Part shown: positions 18,701-26,316 of the stretch, in pieces | Position numbering within the stretch: the stretch's first letter is position 1 | Layout: every line of letters begins with the position of its first letter | Source of the DNA: an uncultured bacterium | GTDB taxonomy: Bacteria; Planctomycetota; UBA1135; GCA-002686595 | Direction of reading: 5' to 3' | Assembly: GCA_937905825.1 (NCBI GenBank) | Contig: CALCXM010000111.1 | Location: 1 to 43,731 of the forward strand | Length of the DNA stretch: 43,731 nucleotides | The notes under the pieces: generated by a model | What the model saw: the letters and a program-made list of their open reading frames with translations, nothing else | What the model was told of the DNA's origin: nothing | Databases searched by the model: none | Made by a program: the position numbers and the translations under genes

Positions 18701-18789
18701 TCGACCGGGGAAGTCGGCGGGGTCGGACCAGCGCTTCCGCGGTGTGCGGTCTGCTCGTCTTCCGGGGTCTTTTCGTTGTCAGGACACAT
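15772..18789 (-). CDS. Transmembrane Ser/Thr protein kinase with extracytoplasmic coiled coil
   Basis: 1005 residues from ATG 18789. Residues 1-115 are low-complexity (Gly, Thr, Asp, Pro). The Hanks-type kinase domain runs about 120-385: GEGGMG at 127-132, catalytic-region Lys in EMALKVLRP near 150, HRDIKPSN from 243, DFG near 273-275 and GTPMYMSPEQ near 288-298, so it should be active. A single membrane segment spans about 397-419. Residues 425-600 form a long coiled coil rich in Leu, Glu and Lys, followed by about 400 residues I do not recognise (for example RVAVYLITDSQTGSKRWFLED). Topology would place the coil outside the cytoplasm, a sensor-like layout. It is followed by two lipoprotein genes and faces another kinase gene across 316 bases. 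Confidence 0.92.
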   Translation of the reverse strand: MCPDNEKTPEDEQTAHRGSAGPTPPTSPVDATVAYGSGTDPEDAGTVADEDGDAPTIAVPARHPTGNTATGGSAGQSSTGGGSVPFTPVQDMTSGSLEKAKAKTASKAPRSVGHRFANRFEVVDVLGEGGMGKVFRVRDTHIDNREMALKVLRPKYSNNPQFRTLFTKEIHAAQNFVSENVVQIRDTGQTADNQLFLTMDLVDGEDLHEMLKREGALLPRHALEIVRQTLIGLHSGHEQGFIHRDIKPSNVMLSAHVPKTDLNPYGVGVQLLDFGIAGIAAEVSGQIAGTPMYMSPEQAQGQRLDPRSDLFTVGVVMFEMLTGTRPFEGKTLDQVVTSILETKLTEMIADLKHLGRPVQKILTKALQKDREKRYQSASEFIGAIEKSKAFRIPTNLPAGTAVILGVAMLATIGQAAYIFTSQDSSRNLRQDRDELRTELNAAKTALNTQKAELLAEHTKLLASKESQFNLVINQTNTQLSQTKGALAVSEERANALAATNAGLLGQVVDKGDESGGLATDKKLQESEIKRLTRELEELRSRERVRDALVEEQEKQLARLQQATRLESITASGFDRLFVFLERQSSEAARRQMDTLQAQGIFAANGTDGGLLLEEFVSVAELLNQFVKSKADGAADPELLKAAEDGLVLIGTGIPDFETAASPWINETIGADKAPTRLANVRSLLLSMETRFEQLTTTLTNETESELEAILAGSPTQNPERAFQVASLGGEDFLPRVLQRCVNDLTSTYEARGDLVYSRLKALDCLTPWVEYLDSQGDAGSFDPSHVASLREFWTAKQWYFGSNQDRQDIGSALALPSISAPTPKKDWRASLALQTGLYFEDTLPQPRGRVAVYLITDSQTGSKRWFLEDTAEGEVVGSGETEYTTRLRPFRIEQHGVTASRATERKSTRKGWKFLEARTMVLDLIAKSENTEVVSWSSLAATDLPTIGGFPSVQERTSFQEKIAESSPLCLVVKDGKYVRWFSPTYGLVHYDDGRIQRDLVYLER

Positions 18790-19105
18790 GGGCTCAAGCG
18801 GCTCCAGCTGGAACTAAAAGAATGAGGGGCAAGGCGACTCGCAGTGTAGGCGCTGGTGAACCCAAAACAAGGAATTGGAGAGCCCGGGACCCCATGGATT
18901 TTAGATCCCTTAGGTTTCAAAAGCGAAAGCCCCGGGGCCCCTCCCGGAGAATTCAGATGGGGCTGCCGGCTGAATTGGGAGCGGGCCCGTCGAAGCTCGC
19001 AAAAATTGAAAGAGAAGTGAACGAACGGATGGGGTCCTCCGCTGGTGCGGCCCGAGAGGTCTGTGCTAGCCTCTCCTGAATGCTGCCAGTGCGTAGCCTT
19101 CGCCC
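18790..19105. other. Divergent intergenic region between two kinase genes
   Basis: This 316-base stretch holds no convincing gene. It must contain the promoters of both large kinases, which are transcribed away from each other. The minus-strand promoter candidate is described separately. On the plus strand a TAGCCT hexamer (19067-19072) with TGGTGC 18 bases before it is a weak candidate. The centre contains a GC-rich stretch with GGGGCCCC (about 18930-18940). Confidence 0.6.
18843..18870 (-). promoter_or_regulatory. Candidate promoter of the 1005-residue kinase gene
   Basis: On the minus strand, TTGTTT (18870-18865), a 16-base spacer and TACACT (18848-18843) resemble a sigma-70-type promoter. 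Transcription would begin near 18836, about 47 bases before ATG 18789. Pattern match only. Confidence 0.35.
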
Positions 19106-22100
19106 ATGAGTTCGACTCCACCGCAAGATTCCGACGAGACACCCACCTGGAAACCCGCACCCGCGGCTTTGGTGTTGTTTTGCCAGTACCTAAGGGGGCT
19201 GGAGGTGGATCCCGACCTGGATTTTGAACAGGTCGGCAAGGCCCATCCCGATCATGCCCGGGACCTGGCCAACTTGCTCGAGCAATACGAACGAGTCACC
19301 GGCATCCTGGAGAGCTTGACGCCCACCGCTTCCTTCTCGGTGCGTCTGCGCGAGCGCTACGGAGAGACGATTGATCCTGAGATCTCCCTCAGTGGTGGCC
19401 GTCCCGCCGGGGAGGCGCCCAACCGTTCTGGATCCCCGACCTCGGGCCGGGTGCTGTCTCGACTGTCCGCGCAAGCAGCGAACACGAGTCGCTACGAAAC
19501 CATCGGGGAGTTGGCTCGCGGGGGCATGGGCGCGATCGTGGAAGTTTGGGACAAGGAACTGCGCCGTACCTTGGCGATGAAAATGGTGCTGGGTGGCAAG
19601 GTCGAAGCTGGCAGCAGCCAGTCGAGTGAAGACCAGGTGGAACGCCGACTCTCGCGCTTTCTCGAGGAGGCGCAGATCACCGGGCAGTTGGATCACCCTG
19701 GAATCGTTCCCGTGCACGACATTGGCCTGGACGACACAGGGCGCGTGTACTTCACCATGCAATTGGTGGACGGCCACGATCTGCGCAAGGTGATTGAATT
19801 GGCCCGTCTGCAGCGCGAGGGTTGGTCCCCGCGGCGAGTGGTCTCGGTCTTTGTTCGCGTTTGCGAAGCCATGGCGTACGCACACTCCAAAGGAGTCGTG
19901 CACCGCGACCTGAAGCCCGCCAACATCATGGTTGGCGCCTTTGGTGAGGCCTTCGTCATGGACTGGGGATTGGCCAAGGTGTTGGGCAAGGTAGAGAAGG
20001 AGCCGACAGCCGAGGAAAAGTCCGCCGACAAAGCGCACAAGTCCAAGAAGAAGCGCCGGCATTCCCGAGTCCTGACGGACCGCAGCGACAGCGACTCCGC
20101 CGAGGACGACGCCCTGCGCACTTTGGACGGGGATGTGGTCGGGACGCCTGCTTACATGTCACCGGAGCAAGCCCGCGGGGAGCTGTCCTCGATTGGCGTT
20201 GCCGCGGACATCTACTCCATGTGCGCGATGCTCTATCACCTGCTTTCCGGCCAAGCTCCCTACGAGCCTCTAGGCGAGAAGGTTCCGGCCCACACCGTGT
20301 TGGAGGCCGTGCGCAATGCACCCCCCTGGCCACTTGCTCAGATCGATCCGAATGTGGACGGGGAGCTGGCCGCAATCTGCCAGAAGGGCATGGCCCGCGA
20401 ACCCGGCGACCGCTACCCGAGCATGCGCGAGTTGGGCGAGGACCTGCGGGCTTGGGTCGAGGGCCGCGGCGTGTTGGCCTACGAGTCTGGAACCTTCTAC
20501 GAACTGCGCAAGTGGGTTTCGCGCAATCGCATGCTCGCGATCACCGGGGCGATCATTCCCTTGGTGGTCTTCATCAGTTTGATCCTCTTCAGTATCCAGC
20601 AGCAGCGCAACGTGGACCGCGTGGTCGCAGAGCAGAAGGTGGCGGAAAAGGCCCGCATCGATGCGGACCAGGCGCGCTTAGAAGCCGACGAAAATGCGAA
20701 GGATGCCCTAGCTAGCGAGCAGGCCATGAGCCGTGCACTGGCACAAACACAGATTGAATCGGAGCGCGCCAAGGAAGAGCGCACCCGCGCAGACGCCGCC
20801 GCCAAGATCGCCGAGAACCAGAAGCAGTTGGCGGACTTCAGCCTCGTGAATGCGGAGCGCATCGCCTATCGATCCGGAGTCATCGCGGCCGCCTCCAGCC
20901 TGCTCTTGGACGACTCGAGGGCCGCCCGGAAAAGTCTGGATGACTGCGAGATTCCCATGCGCGGCTGGGAGTGGCGGCACCTAGACATTCGTACGGACGA
21001 GCGCGTCGGTAGCCGCATCCGCATTCGCCCCAACGTGACGGATCTTGCGGTGGATGGCAGCGGCAAGACGCTCTTGACCTATGGGCTGACCCAGAATCCG
21101 CGTCTCTGGGAAGTGGCAGAACGTGCCGGCATGCGGGTCAGCATTCCGTTCACTTTCAACGCCTTCGACCTAAACGCTGAGGGCGGCCTCTACCGCTGCG
21201 CTTTGGCTCCCAAGGGCGGTACCTTGGCGGTCTGCAACGCAGGGCAAACGTCCTTCCATGTGTTCAATGCCGTGACGGGGGATGACCTCGTGGCAGCAGG
21301 GGATCACGAGCGACCGATCACGGCGATTTCCTACAGCGATGATGGACGCTTTCTCATGACGGTGGCCGAAGACGGGGCAGCCAAGGTCTTTAACGCTGGG
21401 GGTCTCCAACTCCTACGCACGATCAAGGTCAGCGCCGAGCCCCTGCTTGATGGGGCCTTTGATCCAGCAGGCACGCGCCTGGCCACCTGTGGGACAGATC
21501 GTCAAACGCACATTCACCGGGTCACGGGAGAACATCTGCAGGACCTCGCCGGACATCACACGGCGCCCGTCGTGGCCTTGGACTGGTCCCTCGATGGCAC
21601 CCGCGTGGTGACCGGAGACGAAGCTGGAGGCTTGGCGGTTTGGGACGCAGCCAGCGGTGAAGTCACCACCGTCATGCGTGGAAAAGGTGGGGGCATCCAC
21701 GACGTTCTGTTCGATGCCAGCGGGCTTGTGGTGTACTCCGCGGCGACGGACGGCACGGTTCGCATGTGGAATGCCGCGTCCGGTTTCGAGGAGCGAGTCT
21801 TCGTCGGACACGAGGCTGAGGTGCGCTCCCTTGTGCGCCTTGGAACCACCGGCGAGATCGCCTCGGCTTCCGTGGACAAGAGCATTCGCATCTGGAGCCC
21901 GGAATGGAATCCAGGCATCACCCGACTGGCCTTGGCGCCTGATCAAAAGTACGTCAGTGCTGTCTTTTCCTCGGACAGTCGAATCGTCTACGCCGGCACG
22001 CGAGAGGCGGGCATTGAGGCTTTTGATGGGGATTCCTCCAAGTCTCTCCCGGGCTACAGCCTTGGGCAGCAGAGCGCGGTGCCCGGGTCGCCAGCCGCTG

Positions 22101-22873
22101 CACGGCCCGCTACGATCGTGAGAAACGTGCAGGCGGTTGCGCGCTCCACGGGGCGCTACGTGGTCGGCACGGAGAGCAAAACTGTCGAGGTCTATAGCGG
22201 AGTGGAAGGCAAGCTTGAAAGGGTGCTCAACAAATTCGACACGGGGGTCAAGCACCTGGAAATCTCCGATGACGGGGAACGCCTGGTGGCCGGCGGTGGC
22301 CGCGGAACAGTCTTCTCTGTGGACCTGAAGACCGGCACCTATGTGGGCATCGATCTGCACTACGGGTTGATGTCCCTGGCGATCAGTTCCGATGGCAAGT
22401 ACATCGCGACCGGCGAAGCCAACGAGCGCTTGCGCCTGTGGGACGCGGCGACCGGCGAGGAATTGGGCTCGCGCCGCGAAGCGCACTCCACGACCATCCT
22501 GGACTTGGCCATTTCCGCCGATGGAAAAACGCTCATCTCTGGTTCGAAGAACAACACGGCGCGCCTCTGGAGCCTTCCTGAAATTGAGTTCATGGAGCCG
22601 GAGTTGGCCGGCCATGGTGGCTCGGTCGGAGCCGTGGCGATCAACCCAACAGAGCCTCGCGTGGCGACGGGAGGGGGAGATGGCCGCTTGCGACTCTGGG
22701 ACATGGAGAGTCACGACCTGTTGCTGAACGTGCACATGAATGGGGGAGCGATCCTCGACTTGGACTTCAGTCCAGATGGCAAGCGCTTGGTGGTTGTGAC
22801 GGAAAGCGCGGGTGCCGTGATCCTCGAGTCCGAGGCGAACGAGCTGCGCTACCAGGATTCGGCGAACAAGTAG
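19106..22873 (+). CDS. Transmembrane Ser/Thr protein kinase with WD40-type repeats
   Basis: 1255 residues from ATG 19106, with no clear ribosome site. Residues 1-125 hold a short helical region (VLFCQYLRGLEVDPD). The kinase domain spans about 130-455: ARGGMG at 137-142, Lys in LAMKMVLG near 159, HRDLKPANIMV near 266, then DWG (not DFG) near 286. Between DWG and GTPAYMSPEQARG lies an insertion of about 45 residues that is Lys-rich (HKSKKKRRHS) then Ser/Asp-rich. A membrane helix is at about 477-497, a charged coiled coil at 500-600, and from about 640 to the end a series of WD40-like units (LRLWDAATGEEL, VRMWNAASGFEE, LRLWDMESHDLL). Such kinase-propeller fusions are common in planctomycetes. 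Target unknown. Confidence 0.92.
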   Translation: MSSTPPQDSDETPTWKPAPAALVLFCQYLRGLEVDPDLDFEQVGKAHPDHARDLANLLEQYERVTGILESLTPTASFSVRLRERYGETIDPEISLSGGRPAGEAPNRSGSPTSGRVLSRLSAQAANTSRYETIGELARGGMGAIVEVWDKELRRTLAMKMVLGGKVEAGSSQSSEDQVERRLSRFLEEAQITGQLDHPGIVPVHDIGLDDTGRVYFTMQLVDGHDLRKVIELARLQREGWSPRRVVSVFVRVCEAMAYAHSKGVVHRDLKPANIMVGAFGEAFVMDWGLAKVLGKVEKEPTAEEKSADKAHKSKKKRRHSRVLTDRSDSDSAEDDALRTLDGDVVGTPAYMSPEQARGELSSIGVAADIYSMCAMLYHLLSGQAPYEPLGEKVPAHTVLEAVRNAPPWPLAQIDPNVDGELAAICQKGMAREPGDRYPSMRELGEDLRAWVEGRGVLAYESGTFYELRKWVSRNRMLAITGAIIPLVVFISLILFSIQQQRNVDRVVAEQKVAEKARIDADQARLEADENAKDALASEQAMSRALAQTQIESERAKEERTRADAAAKIAENQKQLADFSLVNAERIAYRSGVIAAASSLLLDDSRAARKSLDDCEIPMRGWEWRHLDIRTDERVGSRIRIRPNVTDLAVDGSGKTLLTYGLTQNPRLWEVAERAGMRVSIPFTFNAFDLNAEGGLYRCALAPKGGTLAVCNAGQTSFHVFNAVTGDDLVAAGDHERPITAISYSDDGRFLMTVAEDGAAKVFNAGGLQLLRTIKVSAEPLLDGAFDPAGTRLATCGTDRQTHIHRVTGEHLQDLAGHHTAPVVALDWSLDGTRVVTGDEAGGLAVWDAASGEVTTVMRGKGGGIHDVLFDASGLVVYSAATDGTVRMWNAASGFEERVFVGHEAEVRSLVRLGTTGEIASASVDKSIRIWSPEWNPGITRLALAPDQKYVSAVFSSDSRIVYAGTREAGIEAFDGDSSKSLPGYSLGQQSAVPGSPAAARPATIVRNVQAVARSTGRYVVGTESKTVEVYSGVEGKLERVLNKFDTGVKHLEISDDGERLVAGGGRGTVFSVDLKTGTYVGIDLHYGLMSLAISSDGKYIATGEANERLRLWDAATGEELGSRREAHSTTILDLAISADGKTLISGSKNNTARLWSLPEIEFMEPELAGHGGSVGAVAINPTEPRVATGGGDGRLRLWDMESHDLLLNVHMNGGAILDLDFSPDGKRLVVVTESAGAVILESEANELRYQDSANK

Positions 22874-23113
22874 CTCATTGCTCGCGGGCGCCCGCCAGGT
22901 CCGTCAAACGGCTCCCTCAGGGCGGAAACTTACCGGTCGGGACCGGATCCTTGCCGGGAAGCAGCAAAAACCGTCGGGGCGCAGGATCGTTCCAGGCCTC
23001 CGATGGACTAAGATGAGCAGGCCTGGCGAGAGCCCGCAGACCGTGACCCAACCCCACACATCGTCGCTATCCCGTACGCGGGGGCGACCTTCACAGATCG
23101 AGGTAGAAAAATA

Positions 23114-23308
23114 ATGTTCTTCTTGGCTTTCGCAGGGCCCACGGAATTGTGGGTGCTCCTGGCAGTCGTGGTGATCTTCTTCGGTGCGAAGAAATTGCCC
23201 GGGCTGGCCCGCGCCATGGGGTCCAGCATCACGCAATTCAAGCAAGGCCTCGCCGAAGAGCAGAGCAAGCCAGACCAGCTCGGCGAATCCGAGGGCGACA
23301 AGGACTGA
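23114..23308 (+). CDS. tatA: Twin-arginine translocase subunit TatA/E
   Basis: 64 residues from ATG 23114, preceded by GAGG 10 bases upstream. One N-terminal membrane helix (about residues 10-24, LWVLLAVVVIFFG) follows a GPTE element, then comes the FGAKKLPGLARAMG hinge and amphipathic helix characteristic of TatA, and a charged tail. TatA oligomers form the passage for folded proteins with twin-arginine signals, together with TatC; no tatC is in this window. The next gene on the strand is mobA, 77 bases away. The N-terminal Glu in GPTELW suits TatA/E rather than TatB. Confidence 0.93.
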   Translation: MFFLAFAGPTELWVLLAVVVIFFGAKKLPGLARAMGSSITQFKQGLAEEQSKPDQLGESEGDKD

Positions 23309-23385
23309 TCGAACCGGATTTCCCTGCTCCTGGTCGCTCGCGACGTCCCCGTTCCGACGAGCGGATATGTCCCCTTCCATTTGTT

Positions 23386-24066
23386 ATGAAGCCCTTCCTC
23401 TCGGCAGCCCCAGTGACGACTCCCTCCCCAGGTATGGCGAACGAACGTGACGCCACGAGCACCCTCGGGGGCATTCTGATCTGTGGTGGACAGAGTCGAC
23501 GCATGGGACGCGACAAGGCGCTCCTGCAGGTGGATGGCCAGTCCATGATCCGCCGGGCAGCGCAGCTCCTGGGGGAGACCTGTTCGGAACTGCAACTCGC
23601 CTGCGGACCCGAGCCCCGTTATTCCGAGCTCGGCCTGCCCCTAGTGCTCGACGCCCAAGCGGACGGCGGCCCGCTCGCGGGGATTTGCGCGGGCCTCAAA
23701 GCCTTGCAGACGAGTCACGGGATGGTGCTCGCTTGCGACATGCCGCGCATGCAGGCGGTCATCGTTCGGCGCCTCTTCGAAGCAGCCGAGGCGGAGCAAC
23801 TCGACGTTTGTTACTTGGCCACGGAGCGAGGCGTGGAACCCCTGTGCGCGATCTACAGTCAGCGCTGTTTGCCCGCCATTGAGCGCGCCCTTTCCCTGGG
23901 CGTTCGCAAGGTCACTGCCTTCGTTCAAGTGGAGGGACTCGGGACGCATCTTCGAGTGGGGCAGATTGCTCTCGAGCAGCATGCCAGCGATTTCACTCCC
24001 GTTTGCAACGTGAACACCCCCGAGGACTTGGCCCGCGTCCAAGGTCAGAACGGAGGCCCACAGTGA
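23386..24066 (+). CDS. mobA: Molybdenum cofactor guanylyltransferase
   Basis: 226 residues from ATG 23386; an internal ATG at 23434 (MANERD) is an alternative start. The nucleotidyltransferase signature GGQSRRMGRDKALLQVDG lies at residues 34-51, with LVLDAQADGGPLAGICAGL and the metal-binding Asp in LACDMPRM. Closing residues (PVCNVNTPEDLARVQ) match the MobA family end. It attaches GMP to molybdopterin to make the bis-MGD cofactor of many Tat-exported oxidoreductases. The stop overlaps the GTG start of the next gene (TGA and GTG share two bases), indicating translational coupling. Related NTP transferases for other cofactors are the main alternative. Confidence 0.88.
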   Translation: MKPFLSAAPVTTPSPGMANERDATSTLGGILICGGQSRRMGRDKALLQVDGQSMIRRAAQLLGETCSELQLACGPEPRYSELGLPLVLDAQADGGPLAGICAGLKALQTSHGMVLACDMPRMQAVIVRRLFEAAEAEQLDVCYLATERGVEPLCAIYSQRCLPAIERALSLGVRKVTAFVQVEGLGTHLRVGQIALEQHASDFTPVCNVNTPEDLARVQGQNGGPQ

Positions 24067-25049
24067 GCACCGTCGAGGATCGCCTGGCGCAATTGGTTGC
24101 GCCCATCGAAGCGGATCTGGTGACCATGCGCGAGGTGATCGATGCCAGCCTCACGGACGAGAGTTCCGCCGTTGGGGAAATGACCGATCACATCGCCCAG
24201 TTTCGCGGCAAGCAATTGCGCGGGTCCATGGTGATGCTGGTGGCCAAAGCCCACGGCGTGTTCCATGCCGACCATCCCGCGGTGGCCGCCGTGGTCGAGA
24301 TGGTGCACCTGGCTACCTTGGTGCACGACGACGTGCTCGATGGGGCCCACGTGCGGCGCCGGGTCGCTTGCGTCAACGAACTTTGGGACAACCAGATCGC
24401 TGTGCTGCTCGGGGACTTCCTCTACGCGCGGGCCTTTGGGCTATCCACGGAACTCTCGTCTCGGCTGTGCAGTTCGCTCTTGGCCAAGACGACCCAACGG
24501 CTTTGCGTCGGGGAGATCGAACAGAGCACCATGCGCCATCAGTTCGAGATGCCGCAAGCCACCTACGAACGCATAGCGGCCTTCAAGACCGGCAGCCTGT
24601 ATTCCGCTGCCTGCGAATTGGGCGCGCGCTACCCCGGTTTGGATGAAGAGGCGGGCGCTTCCATGCGCAGCTTCGGCGAAGAAATAGGACTCGCGTTCCA
24701 GATCATCGACGACTGCTTGGACGTGGTGGGTGAAGAACACATCGTCGGCAAGAGCGTTGGCAATGACGTGGCCGATGGCAAGATCACCCTGCCCATTCTG
24801 CGCACGTACGAACTGAGCGACGAGAGCACCCGGGTCGCGATCCGCGATGCCTACCTGAGCGAGGGAATCCCCGACCGCCGGGAACAGTTGCGACAGGTTT
24901 GCGATCTCGAACCCGGCACGAACTACGCCCTGGCGCGCGCCGACAGCCTGGTGGCCCAGGCCATGGGTCGACTCAAAACCTTGCCCGATTCCCCGGCGAA
25001 ACACTCTCTCGAGTTGATGGGGGAGTTCGTCCTCCAACGAAACTTTTAA
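24063..25049 (+). CDS. Long-chain polyprenyl diphosphate synthase
   Basis: 328 residues from GTG 24063, chosen because it overlaps the mobA stop; the open frame before it has no protein-like character. Conserved motifs: GKQLRGSMVML at about 49-59, first Asp-rich motif DDVLD at 89-93 in LVHDDVLDGAHVRRR, KTGSLYSAACELGA near 180, and the second Asp-rich motif DDCLD near 216-220 followed by VGKSVGNDVADGKITLPIL. This is the trans-prenyltransferase family that makes the isoprenoid tails of quinones (IspB/HepT/octaprenyl type). The residues before the first motif (MVHLATLV) have no bulky aromatic pair, which suits a long product; exact chain length is not readable. Confidence 0.9.
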   Translation: MSTVEDRLAQLVAPIEADLVTMREVIDASLTDESSAVGEMTDHIAQFRGKQLRGSMVMLVAKAHGVFHADHPAVAAVVEMVHLATLVHDDVLDGAHVRRRVACVNELWDNQIAVLLGDFLYARAFGLSTELSSRLCSSLLAKTTQRLCVGEIEQSTMRHQFEMPQATYERIAAFKTGSLYSAACELGARYPGLDEEAGASMRSFGEEIGLAFQIIDDCLDVVGEEHIVGKSVGNDVADGKITLPILRTYELSDESTRVAIRDAYLSEGIPDRREQLRQVCDLEPGTNYALARADSLVAQAMGRLKTLPDSPAKHSLELMGEFVLQRNF

Positions 25050-25121
25050 GCTGGTCGCAAGCGAGAACGCCGGTCGCAAGGACTGCGCGGGCGCTTGCCT
25101 TCTCCCCCAATTTTAACGCGC

Positions 25122-26000
25122 ATGACGCAAACAGCATCGATTCTTGATGGCAAGGCCACGGCCCTGGCCGTTCGTGAAACAGTCGCCGCCAAGGTGGCCA
25201 CTTTGGTGGCTGCCGGGGTGCATCCCGGACTGCGGGTGGTGCTCGTCGGAGATGATCCCGCCAGCGAAGTCTACGTGCGCAACAAGGACCGCGCTGCAAC
25301 CCAAGCGGGCATCGACGTGGCGACCATCAAGCTGCCGGCGAACACCAGTCAAGCGGACCTACTGGCTGAGGTCGAGCGCTTGAACGAGGATCCCGCGGTC
25401 AGCGGAATCCTCGTTCAGTTGCCCCTGCCCAAAGGCTTGGACGAAGCGCAAGTGGTCTGCGCGATCGCCCCCGAGAAGGACGTGGATGGCCTGCACCCGG
25501 CAAACGTGGCGGCCCTGGTGCTGGGCACCCCCGGCCTCGTTTCGTGCACCCCCGCTGGCTGCATCGAACTCCTGGATCGCAGCGGCATCGACTTGGCCGG
25601 CAAGCACGTGGTGATCGTCGGTCGCTCGCAACTGGTCGGCAAACCCCTGGCCCAACTGGCCCTGGCGCGCAATGCGACCGTCACGATTTGTCACAGTCGC
25701 ACCCAGAACTTGGCGGAGCACGTGGGGCGCGCGGACGTGATCGCCGCTGCCGTCGGCGTGGCGAAGCTAATCCAAGGGGATTGGGTCAAGCCTGGAGCGG
25801 TGGTGCTCGACGTGGGCATCAACCGTGGAGAGGACGGCAAGTTGGTGGGGGATGTGGACTTCGAAGGCGCGAGCAAGAACGCCAGCGCGATCACTCCGGT
25901 TCCCGGGGGCATCGGTCCCATGACGATCGCCATGCTGCTCTCCAACACGGTTTTGGCCGCCGCGCGCCAAGCGGGCAAGGCCCATTTGATCGAGGACTGA
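25122..26000 (+). CDS. folD: Bifunctional methylene-tetrahydrofolate dehydrogenase / cyclohydrolase
   Basis: 292 residues from ATG 25122; an in-frame TTG at 25095 would add 9 residues without support. Signature motifs: SEVYVRNKDRAA with Tyr51 and Lys55 (catalytic pair of the cyclohydrolase site), GILVQLPLPKGL, KDVDGLHP, the NADP-binding GRSQLVGKPLA, and PVPGGIGPMTIAMLL near the C-terminus. It interconverts methylene-THF and formyl-THF for one-carbon metabolism in the cytoplasm. It follows the prenyl synthase gene by 72 bases on the same strand and probably belongs to the same transcript. Confidence 0.97.
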   Translation: MTQTASILDGKATALAVRETVAAKVATLVAAGVHPGLRVVLVGDDPASEVYVRNKDRAATQAGIDVATIKLPANTSQADLLAEVERLNEDPAVSGILVQLPLPKGLDEAQVVCAIAPEKDVDGLHPANVAALVLGTPGLVSCTPAGCIELLDRSGIDLAGKHVVIVGRSQLVGKPLAQLALARNATVTICHSRTQNLAEHVGRADVIAAAVGVAKLIQGDWVKPGAVVLDVGINRGEDGKLVGDVDFEGASKNASAITPVPGGIGPMTIAMLLSNTVLAAARQAGKAHLIED

Positions 26001-26316
26001 GGGACGCGGGGACCCGTGCTGGGGATCCGCCGCGGTCCAGCGGGGTTCGGTTTTGACCCAGCCTCGGACCCCGGGGGCCCTGCACCGCACCTCGCGGCTA
26101 GCCCGCCCAGCCGCTAAACCCAGGGGGGGACGGCCATCCAACGCGGATTTTGGCCGGCCTCCCAAAAACCCCAGGTCGATTCCTCCGGTTTCGAGGCGGA
26201 TTGGGCCGATGAGCAAAGCCGCGGCTTGTCCCAAGATGCGAATGGCGATTGCACGCCAATTTTGGACCTGATATCACGGACAACGCTCCGTCCGCGTAAC
26301 CCCCAAGAGCCAACCC
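26001..26316. other. Non-coding stretch between folD and rhomboid gene
   Basis: 316 bases without a credible gene. It contains a 12-base perfect palindrome AAGCCGCGGCTT (26216-26227) and a promoter-like pair near its 3' end, listed separately. No T-rich terminator for folD is obvious. Confidence 0.55.
26249..26277 (+). promoter_or_regulatory. Candidate promoter of the second rhomboid gene
   Basis: TTGCAC (26249-26254), a 17-base spacer and TATCAC (26272-26277) resemble a sigma-70-type promoter; transcription would begin about 33 bases before TTG 26317. Pattern match only. Confidence 0.35.

Noticed and set aside
21413..22735. 440-residue minus-strand open frame inside the WD40 kinase
   Set aside because: Shadow of the WD40 repeats; Arg/His-rich with no domain.
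26216..26227. Palindrome AAGCCGCGGCTT as an operator
   Set aside because: A single 12-base palindrome in GC-rich DNA is likely by chance and no regulator is adjacent.
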